In this document: in pieces, positions 54,730 to 64,000 of the stretch | Layout of the letters: the number at the start of each line of letters is the position of its first letter | Numbering within the stretch: the first letter of the stretch is position 1 | Assembly: GCA_021234155.1 (NCBI GenBank) | Contig: JAJEKV010000003.1 | Coordinates: 7,566,413 to 7,630,412, forward strand | Length of the DNA: 64,000 bases | Reading direction: 5' to 3' | From: Isoetes taiwanensis | Taxonomy: Eukaryota; Streptophyta; Lycopodiopsida; Isoetales; Isoetaceae | Notes under the pieces: generated by a model | What the model saw: only the letters and a program-made list of their open reading frames with translations | What the model was told of the DNA's origin: nothing | Database searches by the model: none | Program-made: the position numbers and the translations under genes

Positions 54730-55850
54730 CTAGTTACGGCGCCCAGCGTTGCTGGGCATAAATTGAAAATTTGTAAATGTTTTGACTGCAATGAGGAAAG
54801 TGTGCAATAACATTTTATTATAACAAAAATATAACATAATAACATTGGCCAAACATCCTGGAGATTATTTGAGATCCCGTATACTATAAGAAAAATGAGA
54901 AAAGAGTGCAGTATTACCTCTGCAGCTGTTATCTTGAAAATTACAGATTGAATATATAGTACATCATTCATAAGAGATCTCATGTTTTAGTTTGGTGGGT
55001 GTATCGTGAGTTAAGGAGCAATTTCATCTTGTAGGATCTATTTGCGGACTACATTTGTGGTGAAACTCTTATTGTTTTTTAGCAGTGTTCCCTGTCTCGA
55101 GGTGTCTTAAACGTATAACTTCGCTCCGTGTTGTGTGGTGCACCTTGAGAATGTGACATAGAGCTGGCATGGGAGAAAATTGGCATTGGTAGATAGATGC
55201 CAATGGAGGTCATAAACTAGCGTTGTGACTTGTATGGTCATCGAGAATGCCAGTCGCCGCGAACCCGCCTTCGCTTGAAGGGGGAGGACGGTATCTGATG
55301 GCTCTAGGGTTATCCTTGGTCTGAGGACACATGTTCTTTCGTAGATGTCTATGATTATCTCTGCATCTATGATTCTTGGGTGCGCTTTGACTATGGGGAG
55401 ACAAGTGCCATTGCAAAGACCGACCTTTGGGTTTATGTTTCTGAGTAGGATGATGATGGCAGCATCCTTGATGTGTTGCTTTTTCGGTGGCATACCAGAA
55501 GGGGTCAGGTGGTTGATGAACTCAATTGGGATGTCCCTTGTAGCATCTTTGCCTTTTGCAATGATGGCATATATGCTCATATACATATGGAGTTGTTCAT
55601 TCAACCTTAGAAGGACCTTATTGTTGATCCTCAACGTGTCTTCATTCTTTGGAGTCAAGATGGCCTTATCATACAATAGGTACATTTGCCTCTATTATTT
55701 CCTTGCCGAAGATGATGTCAATCAAGCCGTCTTCTACAACGTATTCTTCAGGTATCTTAAACAAGTCACGGTCGAGCCCTAGCTCATTGTTCATCTATTC
55801 CCTATTACCAAGTCATAGCAGCCAATTTGAGAAGATTTTCTCGTCTTTTT
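54730..55850 (-). mobile_element. Helitron copy 2 (minus strand), helicase C-terminus
   Basis: CTAG at 54733-54730 with hairpin GCCCAGC-AAC-GCTGGGC at 54757-54741, spaced as in copy 1. The bodies of copies 1 and 2 align from their 3' ends for about 1.09 kb (to CATAGCA-CCAATTT near 54193 and 55828) and then differ. Helicase text is at 55685-55107: PPKKQHIKDAAIIILLRN, GLCNGTCLPIVKAHPRIIDAEII, PRITLEPSD, LAFSMTI, LYVTFSRCT. It also keeps an upstream part, LTPKNEDTLRINNKVLLRLN. Two tandem, same-strand copies suggest local multiplication. Confidence 0.7.
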
Positions 55851-56472
55851 TGACTCGTATATTTTGTGTCAGCTTGTGGGTCTTGAAGTTAGTCCACAGT
55901 GGATTCCTCTTGACACACTTCAAAATGACTTCCAACAAAGTTTAAATTGAAACGCACTTATTTGCTCCAAACGCACTTCGAAAGGAATCCTTGAAAGATC
56001 CCTAAAATTCTTCAAAAAAAAGTACATTTTGAAGGTTTGTTCGTGGTAAGTGTGACAATTTAGGTACCCTTTTTGCGGGGTTGATTGAACATAGCTTCTA
56101 TGCAAAAATATTTAATAGCCATTTTCAGCCCCCTAATTTGGAATAATAAATAGTTACTTATTTAAAGAGTAAAAAAATAGGCAATGAAAAAACAGCAAGG
56201 GTACTAGATTGATAAAGAAGTGTTGTATTCAGAGCTTTGAAAATTTTAAAAAAATTATGGACAAAATTGTTAAAAATATAGCACATTTTGACAAAGCCTC
56301 GTCAATGGCACTCTCTTGTTTATATGTTTGTGTCATCGGGTGAACTTACATTTTACAGCAATATCAAGATGCATGTCATTCTCAGACTCGTTCAGTCCTT
56401 AATCATTAGAGTTTTCATCCTCACTCTCACTCCCAAGACTAGATATACTTGAACGATCTTTTTTGTCACTGT
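55851..56472. other. Spacer without a gene
   Basis: AT-rich; nothing recognised. A short Ser/Asp-rich reading on the minus strand near 56400-56470 probably belongs to the end of the DUF7869-like gene. Confidence 0.4.
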
Positions 56473-59400
56473 CTACCAGTGAGTCTTCATCATCATCTTT
56501 TTTGGCAATTTTTTTAGGTCTTTATCTAATCCACCTGCCGACCTTATTAAAGTTTGAGTCACCGCACGTAACTTATTAGCAGCAGTCAGAACAAACTCAT
56601 ATGCAAGAACCTTTACTTCAGCTAGATCTATGATACCAGTGTTTGCTTTAGACTTTCCTCTCCTTCCCGCTCCTGTTTTTACCATCTCCAAACTATAACT
56701 TCCACTGAAAGCATTGTCAACACTTGTTCTCATCCAGTGCACTTTTAATTGAGTGGGAATTCCATCCTCTCTTGTTACCTCCACTACTCTAGCCAGCTAG
56801 AATGGCTTCCCAGTTTCTTCATCATTAGCTGGGATAGCAACAAGAAAACCCAAGCAACTTGTTATGCCATGCATCTGTGGCCAGTATACATGACTCTGCC
56901 ATCTTCATCTGAGCTAGGCATTAGCTGTACATGTTCTTCTTGATTCTCAACTTGCATAGGCAAAGTTTGTCTAGATGGCCAGTTGAATGCAACAGGTCTT
57001 CGACCTTGTGACATGGCTTGTAACATGTCACATCGCTGAGAAAAACACTAGGGCCACCATAAAGCATCTGCCTCCCCAAAGTGGTTAGAGCATGATTGAA
57101 TACTTGTTTCAATATAATTCGATAATTTGTTTGAGTCAAATGCTCTTCCCTCCTTTTTACTCTGTGATTTCTTTCAAGCTCTTTAGAGGCATTTGCTCTG
57201 CAGAGAACATGGAAGTAGTCTCGGGGATGGTGCGAATAAATTGAATATCAGCTGCTGGCCGCCACTGCAAGGATGTGACATATTTCTTTCCTTGTAGGGT
57301 GGCCTTGCCATCTGCAAGTGAGAATTTGATCTGATGCTGAAATGTGATGTTTCTTAAGGGCTCAATTACACAGTGAATCAACTGATCTCTCTGAAAAATC
57401 GTAAGTTTCTTCCAATATCTCGATTTCTGAGCGAGAATTGTAGGAATCTTGAATAACCTCAATCGTTGCTGGCGGGCTGAGAGCTTGTTTTCGAGCAAGA
57501 CGCTTAGAGAACCTACTGAACATTCAATCAATTTGATCGTGTTTATGACCAATAAGCAGGAAACCAGTCTTCACCTTCTTGAAGATTTGTTTCTCAATTA
57601 GCATGGCACAGTAAGCAAACAATGCCTGATTCTTATTCTCTCTCGTCGTATTGTCTAGCTGAAGGTATAGAACTGGTGGTATATGTTCCAGACTGGAAAA
57701 AATCTTATTCAATGTTGTGATAGTGAGATTTAGATCAGTATGAATGTTTGGATAGTTCAAAAATACCTTGCAAGAGAGTTTTCCATTAAAAACCATAGCA
57801 CCAACGACATGCATGTGTACGAAATCTTCTTCAGGAGCATCCTTAGGCACATTGACAAAGTGTGGTAGGGTGGTCTTCTTCTAGACCATTCCATCAATAA
57901 CAACAGGTATATACTTAAGTGGTTGTTCTAGTGCCTTCTTCCCATGTTTTGTCAATTTTCTCCTTTCCAAAGATTTCTCTGTGCTTGTTCAGTTTTTCTT
58001 TCAATGCATCTGAAATGAAAACATGTTCAGGAAAACAACATACTATAAAGTAGAACTAGAAAAGAGTACATTGTGGAAGCTTACTTTTAGTGTGAAGTGT
58101 CCTTGCATTCTGTCTCTGAGCTTTTAATTCAGAGCATGTAGCACAAACAAATATCCGGTGCTTTTTAGGAATAGGTGCACGGGCTCCAAAACACAGTGAA
58201 GTAAGTGTAGCATACATGGCATTCTCCAGCATCAACACCCAAATCCTTATAATTATTGTCAGTACTTCACATTTCGTGAAGTTGTCACTCAAGTGGTACA
58301 TAGGGCTGTTAGGCCGTTTTTCGCAAGACTTCTTGAAGAAGACTTCCATCCAGGAAACACATTGAAGGGCATGAATTCTGGGTATACTTCCCGAATGGCA
58401 ATAGTCGTTAATGCCAGGATTCTTGTGAAGCCTTTTCTTCAGGCGGTGAAGCCATCTGCTGCCTAAAGCATGAATCATTTTAAAGGTCGTTTGACAGATG
58501 ATGTCGCCACCAGTTGTGTAAGTAAACTTGTCACCATAATCTGGCCGAATATTGAAGGCTAAGTAACCCCTTTGGTCTAACAAAGTCATTCATGGAATAA
58601 AATAACGGCTAAGGTTAGCCAAATGGCTATTTTGTAGCATTTTTGCCAAGAAAAACGGCTAAAGTAAATGGGAAAAATTGGCAAAAAAAAAAAAAAAAAA
58701 AAGCCCAATTTTTCTGCCGACTAAGTGAGTTTTTAGATCGATTAGCCAAATCTCCACCTCCAGACAACTCCTCCAGGACAACAATTAGCCAAACTTAAGA
58801 AAAAGTGGACTTGGGAAAATGGATGGATTCTAGTAGGTGACACCAAGATATATAGGAACTTTAGGAAATCACCAAAGAACTTGTTTTAAGTACGAAGTTG
58901 AAGTAGAAACTTCGTATTTCAAGTATGAAGTTAATTATTAGAGGGAGGATTACAGCTAGAAGGAACGCTGCACTTTTTCCTTGAGCTTTGAACATGTGCA
59001 TATATGATTATGCGTCAATTTATGTCTTTATTTTATTATTATATTAAGGAAGTTATAAGAATGATTATAATTGCGCCATTTATTTTTCTATATTGAAGTA
59101 ATAATAATAAGTTCAATGTCTTTGTCCAAAGGCTTGGATATTTTAAAATAAAGATAGTGTGACGGCTAATATTTGACCTACATTTTGTGAAAGTTTAGCC
59201 AAAGGCAAGAAACCATGATGGAGAAAAACCATTTAGTTTAGCCAAGTGTTAGAAACTTCTAGCTCCAATTCGAAGGTAGTTTAGCTAAACCTATGTGGCT
59301 ATACTAAAAATATAGGAATAGTAATTTATTCCATGAAGTCATTGAACTGTAGTTGTCATGAATCAGCCTTAATTCTTTTAGTCCAATCTTTAGCAAACAA

Positions 59401-59990
59401 CGTTGAAGACAACAATGCTTTGTATGTGTTGCCCTCAAGTGACCCTCGTCCATTAGTTTCTTTCTTTTTTGTGATGTGCAAGCTTTCTTCTGTAAGTTTC
59501 GCTTACGGTTTTCACTAGCAGGAGCTTTGAATTTGAACATGGAGTCATGTGGCTTTGCTACATCATCATCTAAGAGATCAACATGAGGTGTTTCTTCGTT
59601 TGACATGGGAGCAATGGACGGTGTACTAGTAGACGCTGTGAGGTTGTGTGTGGGGAGGTCTTGGATGGAGCTGGTTTGCCTTTCTCTTGGAAAAAGCAAT
59701 CGAGGTTGGTGACGTAGTTGAGCAGCTCTTGAAGTGTCATAAAACACAGGAGTTGCATGGCGCTGACTGCTCCCACTAAGAATAGTATCAGGTGGCGAGA
59801 TGGATGGTGATGGAGTGATTTGCGCCAGGGGAGACTGTCTATGCTGGACTAAGGGAGACGGACTAAAACGAACTGGAGGAGGGAGTCTAAGCTCGTCTTC
59901 GGGTGCTGGAATGAACTGAATCAGTGGAGAAACGTTGCCCTGTTCTGTGGGCTGTGGTGGAGAAAATGCATTGGTGGGGGCAAATGACAT
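56400..59990 (-). CDS. DUF7869-like transposon-associated gene (spliced, MITE-interrupted)
   Basis: From ATG at 59990 the N-terminus is Pro/Ser-rich and disordered. A basic Cys-containing segment follows (KHCCLQRCLLKIGLKELRLIHDNYSSM), where the MITE at 58591-59335 sits. The frame resumes at 58582 with LLDQRGYLAFNIRP, CQTTFKMIHALGSRWLHRLKKRL and IFVCATCSELKAQ. A GT donor (AAAA|GTAAGC) near 58082 and TTTCAG near 58010 bound an intron. The core then has LPHFVNVP, HMHVVGAMVFNGK, PPVLYLQLDNTTRENKN, and TGFLLIGHKHDQIDQMFSR across a frame change near 57440, repaired by adding a base at two CGs (57421, 57432). LQLDN and GHKHDQID are the family signature; the fold may be RNase-H-like. One TAG near 57883 remains. 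Function unknown, probably transposition-related. Confidence 0.6.
58591..59335. mobile_element. 745-bp MITE in an exon, 8-bp target duplication
   Basis: Ends CATGGAATAAA (58591-58601) and TTTATTCCATG (59325-59335) are perfect inverted repeats. AAGTCATT is duplicated at 58583-58590 and 59336-59343. Removal joins DNYSSM to TLLDQRG without a break. Subterminal motifs GGCTAA and TTAGCC recur at both ends (CGGCTAAGGTTAGCC, TAGTTTAGCC). It has an A tract at 58682-58702 and no ORF. The 8-bp duplication suggests hAT, but the ends are not the usual YAGNG. Confidence 0.9.
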
Positions 59991-60134
59991 TCAGGAGCAG
60001 GAGGTGGTGGAGTACATTGCACTGACGGTTGAAGCCGACGTGTACAAACGAGAGGGTTGCGGCTTGGGATTGAACAGGGGCAAGGAATCGAGGAGGAGGG
60101 TGCGCTTCTAAGATCCGTCAGCTCAATTCCATGT

Positions 60135-61130
60135 CTCAGGATCTATCTGTGTGAACAATGAAGGGGATGTAGAGTACATTCTGAACAACAGAATGTTTCA
60201 AATCAACATGTGCAAGTCAAAAGATGTCTACGAGTATATCTCAGAGAACAACAAGCTTGGTTATGTAAGTGTGCGCTGCTCCTTCTGTTCTTCGTGTCTT
60301 CTCCGTATAAATTAACAAAACAAAAAAATATGAGCATAGTACCATGGACACAACTACAGGAACTGAAGAGCAAAGAAATTTTTGTCTGCCTCTTAAAAAA
60401 AGTTGTGGCCGAAGAATTTACTCTCGATGAAATGGCAAAGGAAGCTAAGACGTAAGCCGCCTTTACTATGTAATGTTCCTTTTTTCCTCACTTTGCCTTA
60501 GAATCTCTTTCTCTTTGTAGTCAGAAGGACGTTGTCACTTGCCAGTCCAAGTTAATGACGCAACTAAACCTAGAAGACTGGGAAGAGTGCAAGCTTCTTT
60601 GTCCAACTTGTACGACAGATAGCATAATCAGAGAACACGCAGTGAACTGTAGTGGTTGGGTGAGTTTTGTAGAGAACATGTTTCGTCTTCATGCCTTTGT
60701 CTTACTGTTCACTTATAGAACAAGAAGAAAGGCATGCCATGCCAAAGAGGAAAGGCAAAGACTGAAGGCCATCAAATAGGTAAAGCAAGTGGCTTCAAGC
60801 AGTTTTGACAATGGATATGAAATGTTTACTAATTTTGGCCAGGACTGCTTGTACAAGATTGTACAAGGTGACTGCACTAGGCTAGGGACTGTGGTAGAGA
60901 ATCAGAACTTCACATTGTACATAGCCGACATTCCATACAGTTTCAAGATTAAAAACAACGCCTTCGATGATGAGGTTTTCACACATGTGCAAGTACGAGC
61001 TTTTTTGGATGGCCTGAAGGAAGTCACCCTGTCAGCAAATTGGCGAGTTATTATTTTTCATTCCAACCTGCAGACCATGTTGCTCAAACCAATAGGAGCG
61101 TCTGCAACGCCAGCTTCGAAAACTGCAATT
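60135..61130 (+). CDS. Unknown spliced gene, head to head with the DUF7869-like gene
   Basis: Exon-like blocks in the plus sense: 60140-60265 (SICVNNEGDVEYILNNRMFQINMCKSKDVYEYI), ending GGTTAT|GTAAGT; 60361-60451 (ELKSKEIFVCLLKKVVAEEFTLDEMAKEAK) between CTACAG and GTAAGC; 60522-60659 (DVVTCQSKLMTQLNLEDWEECKLLCPTC...) between TTTGTAG and GTGAGT; 60720-60780 after TTATAG; 60790-61130 (YEMFTNFGQDCLYKIVQGDC, LYIADIPYSFKI, ANWRVIIFHSNLQTMLL), ending at GTAAGC. Cys pairs (CPTC) hint at a zinc-binding part. No family is recognised. It is cut or followed directly by the Ty3 fragment at about 61185. It starts roughly 150 bases from the opposite ATG at 59990, so the two may share a promoter and may be two genes of one transposon. 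Confidence 0.5.
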
Positions 61131-61184
61131 GGTAAGCTTTACATTCGTTCATGTTTTCTTTTTCACTGGAATCCTATGGCATAA

Positions 61185-61560
61185 ATTTATATTGCGGATG
61201 CATTGGTAAGGCCGAAAGGCATGACGGTATACTCAAAATGACCATACTGAGTTCGAAAGGCTATCTTCCACTCATCATCTTTCCTAATTTGGATAAGATT
61301 ATAGGCACCTCAAAGATCGATTTTCGTGAAGTATCGTGCACCTTGTAGCCACTCAAGTAACTTTGGAATCAGAGAAAAAGGATACCGATTACGCGCAATC
61401 ATCTTGTTGAGGCCATGATAATCCACAACCAACCGCAAAGAACCATCCTTCTTGGAAACAAAGAAGATGGCAACTCCTGCGGGTGACTGAGAATGTCGAA
61501 TAAATCCATTGCAAGATTCTTCTCGATATAGGTCCACTAAGTCTCCAATTCTGTTGGCGA
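61185..61560 (-). pseudogene. pol: RT fragment of the sushi/Tcn1-like element
   Basis: [39 protein letters not shown], then [16 protein letters not shown], a TGA in place of the conserved Arg of DLRGAY, and [26 protein letters not shown]. The catalytic DD box and everything after it are lost. A frame jump near 61545 separates it from the linker. Confidence 0.85.
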
Positions 61561-62078
61561 CAAGCCATGGATAGGGTCAAATGGCGGGGAGTTGTCCCTG
61601 GCTGAAGGTCAATGGGGCAGTCATATAGACGATGGTCCAGAAGCTTACTGGCTTTGACCTTATCAAAAATATTGCCAAAATCCTTGTACTTATCATGAAC
61701 GACAGGAGCAGACAATTCTGAAGTCAAAGGATGAACATGGATTGCAAATGCTGAACTGGGATCTTGCCTACCAGATCTGATAAACTTGTAAAGAGAGATC
61801 TTCGAGATACGGAGATGAGGGCGCGAAGAAGCCTCTACAAAAGCAGGAGCGAGAGAAGGAACATGAGCAGAAGTAGGAGCAACTGGAACAGGAACTGGAC
61901 TAGGAACTAGAGCAGGAACTGGAACAAGAACTGGAGTTGGGACATCATCTAGAACATGGTCAGAATCTGAGACATGAACTGGAGCAAAGACAAGTTCCGA
62001 ATCATGACGTGGAGCAGAAACAAGTATAGCAAGGGCAGAATCAGGAGCCCACGATACCATACGGAACTGAAGTAGATA

Positions 62079-62525
62079 TTAGTGTAGAGGCCTGAATTCC
62101 TGAATTACAGATGAACTGGAAATATAGCTCGAACTAGCAAACCGAAAGGATCTAGTACACCAATCAATCTGTGGATTATATAGCTCGAGCCAAGGCAGAC
62201 CCAAGACTGCTGGCGCATGTGGGCTAGCGATAAGATTGAAGGAAATGCTACAAGAAGCTCCCTCGAACAAAATATGAAGAGGTGGAGTGCATTCTGTGAC
62301 TGCGCCTGAAGAGATCTCATGCCCATCAATCAGATTAACAGAGCTAGGATGCTCAACCCTGCTTCTAGGAATGACATGCTTTGTAGCGAACATGCTATCC
62401 ATGAAGCAGGCATTCGTACCACAATCAAGTTGCGCCAGCGCCTCTATCCTCCCAACCTCCGACTCCAATGAAATAAAGATAAAGAATTCTTCTGACCTTG
62501 TCCGTGGGAATGAAACTTTCGTCAC
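62079..62525 (-). pseudogene. Protease region of the sushi/Tcn1-like element
   Basis: IEALAQLDCGTNACFMDSMFA (Asp-Cys-Gly in place of the usual Asp-Ser/Thr-Gly) and, about 80 residues later, APAVLGLPWLELYNPQIDW, the flap-to-C-terminal block typical of Ty3 proteases (LGLPWL..NP.IDW). The linker that follows (62060-61700) is a run of Val/Pro repeats encoded by GGAACTGGA-type repeats. Confidence 0.75.
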
Positions 62526-62814
62526 ATGTGGAAGGAGGTGGAGGAATGTCAGGCAACCGTCGAGAGACTCCTACTACTCAGACGGGACTCGAACAGTTTG
62601 ATCGCTTAATAGGATATCCACAAGCAAATGGCCTCTCTTCAGCATTGCTTCTTAACTATAGACAAGGGCCCTCGAACCACACCATCAATGTGTATAAGCA
62701 CTGAACCAACTGATTTCGGGGACATGGGCAGTGCAAAAACTATTGTGATTGCTGGAGCTTGGGGAAGTAAAGAAACATGTTGATTTCATCTTTCTTGCCT
62801 ACACTCAAATAAAT

Positions 62815-63335
62815 GATTATCACAACGAACCGCAAACTTTATAGCTGCATCCAAGGTTTTGGGATCCTTCATAGTCAGCAACATATCCTTTATATCCTCG
62901 CGGAACCCTCTTCGAAAACAGTCCCGAAGAGTTGCATCTTCCCAGGCTGTATCTATGGCAATCTGTCGGAACTCAGAAGCATAACTGAAGCCGGACGAGA
63001 ACCTTGGCTGAGGTTGCCAAGTTTGGTTACTGCTGTGTGTTGCCGATCAGTGTCTCCAAAATATGCCTCAAGTTCTGCAGCAAATGAAGCAAAATTTTTT
63101 AACTCGGGAGCCCCTTTCTCCAGTAGGGGGCAAACCAACTCAAGGCTGACCGAGAAAGAAGAGAGCCAACTAGTCCAATCTGTTCACGATCGGTAGGATA
63201 CATGTGAGGGTGGAGCCAAATAAGAAGCCAAATCTGATTCAAAAAACCTCAGAACTTGGATCTAGTGCCATCAAAGTTTTCTGGCAGGCTAATCTTAGGT
63301 TCCAATGACCTCCTCCCGGAGCTAGAGGCTGATTC
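62815..63335 (-). pseudogene. gag: Sushi-type gag of the Ty3 element (broken)
   Basis: Read on the minus strand from about 63335: EPKISLPENFDGTRSKF, a stop, GFLNQIWLLIWLHPHMYPTDREQIGLVGSLLSRSALSWFAPYWRKGAPELKNFASFAAELEAYFGDTDRQHTAVTKLGNLSQGSRPAS, then in another frame FRQIAIDTAWEDATLRDCFRRGFREDIKDMLLTMKDPKTLDAAIKFAVRCDN. Order and motifs match the gag of vertebrate sushi and fungal Ty3 elements. There is one stop and one shift. Confidence 0.75.
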
Positions 63336-63717
63336 ATGAGAAGCTACCTGTTCTCGGAGCTCCTTGTTATCCCAATGCAACTGCTGGCATACTTGAACAA
63401 GTTGCTAGACCTGCTGTAATAAGGAGGAAACCTCCTCCAAGAACCGCCCAATATCGGTAAAAAATCCTTAGGATCAGAGCAGGCAAGAAGCGGTAAAGGA
63501 TTCCGGTTTAAACTGTCATGAATCTATGCGAAAACAAGGAAGATACATGGGAAATATGCAAAAAATACGGAAGAAATATGCCAAGATCGACAAAGAATCT
63601 GATATAGGAACAAGAATCAAGATTACACTTGCCCTAAGGCTGAGAACACGGGGCAGATGCCTAGAAGGCTCAAAACTGGCGTTGAACTGGAATGGTTCGA
63701 CAAGAAGCAGGTGCCTC

Positions 63718-63814
63718 CTTATATATCTAGGCCGACGATCAGGATCGCGCCACTCCACTGGATAAGATCATGCCAAGTGTCGTGCATGCATGTAGGTTCT
63801 AGAATGTTCTAGAA
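63718..63814 (-). promoter_or_regulatory. LTR promoter with a perfect heat-shock element
   Basis: On the minus strand a TATA box (TATATAAGG, complement at 63718-63726) lies about 75 bases downstream of TTC-ta-GAA-tg-TTC-ta-GAA at 63797-63814. This is four alternating, perfectly spaced nGAAn units, the binding site of a heat-shock factor trimer. The position fits the promoter of the 5' LTR of the minus-strand Ty3 element; LTR borders were not fixed. Confidence 0.65.
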
Positions 63815-63865
63815 CCTCCTGGGAACAGCCTTGCATATGAGGATGACCTGAGGCGATGTTTTCAA

Positions 63866-63960
63866 TAAGTACTGGTAGCACACTTGGCAAAGGTGCTCGA
63901 CCCCCAACTAGAAGATTGCGAGTTCAGATCTTGCTCCGTGCAACTACCTTTTTGCATTCG
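63866..63960 (+). mobile_element. tRNA-like SINE head at the window edge
   Basis: TGGTAGCACACTTGGCAAAGG (A-box-like) and GCGAGTTCAGATCTTGC (B-box-like) are spaced about 45 bases apart. A folded tRNA is not complete, so a SINE head is more likely than a tRNA gene. Confidence 0.45.
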
Positions 63961-64000
63961 TGTGACGACCATATACGAGTATAATGCTCATATGATAGGA

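Larger units (their letters stand above)
61185..63500 (-). mobile_element. Sushi/Tcn1-like Ty3 element, 5' part only
   Basis: On the minus strand: gag near 63330-62815, protease near 62525-62079, a Pro/Val-rich linker, then RT to about 61185, where it stops abruptly after MPFGLTNAS. Gag blocks LPENFDGTRSKF, FLNQIWLLIWLHPHMYPTDREQIGLVGSLLSRSALSWF and the later GSRPAS resemble the sushi-type gag rather than plant Ty3 gag. RT reads [34 protein letters not shown] and [16 protein letters not shown]-stop-GAY. The 3' half is missing. A 5' LTR should lie at the right edge of the window. Confidence 0.75.

Overview
The window reads as nuclear DNA of a land plant, most likely a non-seed vascular plant such as a fern or lycophyte. 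The plant call rests on a site II plus telo-box promoter, a chromodomain Ty3 element, a Tat/Athila-like element and Helitrons. The non-seed inference rests on a Ty3 fragment whose gag and RT resemble the sushi/Tcn1 lineage, which I associate with fungi, vertebrates and non-seed plants. There is no bacterial, organellar or CRISPR signal.

Layout. 0-2.45 kb: broken acidic ORFs, a decayed histone H3 copy and one intact 95-codon ORF behind a clear promoter. 2.7-11.0 kb: about 30 copies of a short near-palindrome. Most lie in the introns and flanks of a minus-strand multi-exon gene (4.7-9.6 kb) that looks like a beta-class amino-methyltransferase-type protein. 12.4-14.2 kb: a transposase-associated protein gene, followed by two unknown ORFs. 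16.3-43.4 kb: one chromodomain Ty3 element split by a 4.6-kb TIR transposon, a tRNA-derived SINE, a complete 10.3-kb Tat/Athila-like LTR element, a 3.0-kb hAT element, a solo LTR of its own family and a hAT MITE in its 3' LTR. Most of these junctions have target-site duplications, and removing the inserts rejoins the pol reading frame. 43.4-50.2 kb: a LINE endonuclease fragment, then two small intact genes (an N-myristoylation-type protein and a three-helix membrane protein). 50-56 kb: Helitron ends and helicase fragments. 56.4-61.1 kb: a DUF7869-like gene head to head with an unknown spliced gene. 61.2-64 kb: a sushi/Tcn1-like Ty3 element whose LTR carries a perfect heat-shock element.

Two observations stand out. 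First, at least six frameshifts across unrelated genes vanish if one base is placed between C and G at the CG dinucleotides in the affected interval. The two LTRs of one element differ repeatedly as CAG/CTG versus CG. This points to a systematic one-base error at CAG/CTG sites, so many apparent pseudogenes may be intact. Second, the palindrome family is confined to about 8.3 kb and tracks the introns of the methyltransferase-like gene.

Domain names come from motif reading only, without database searches.
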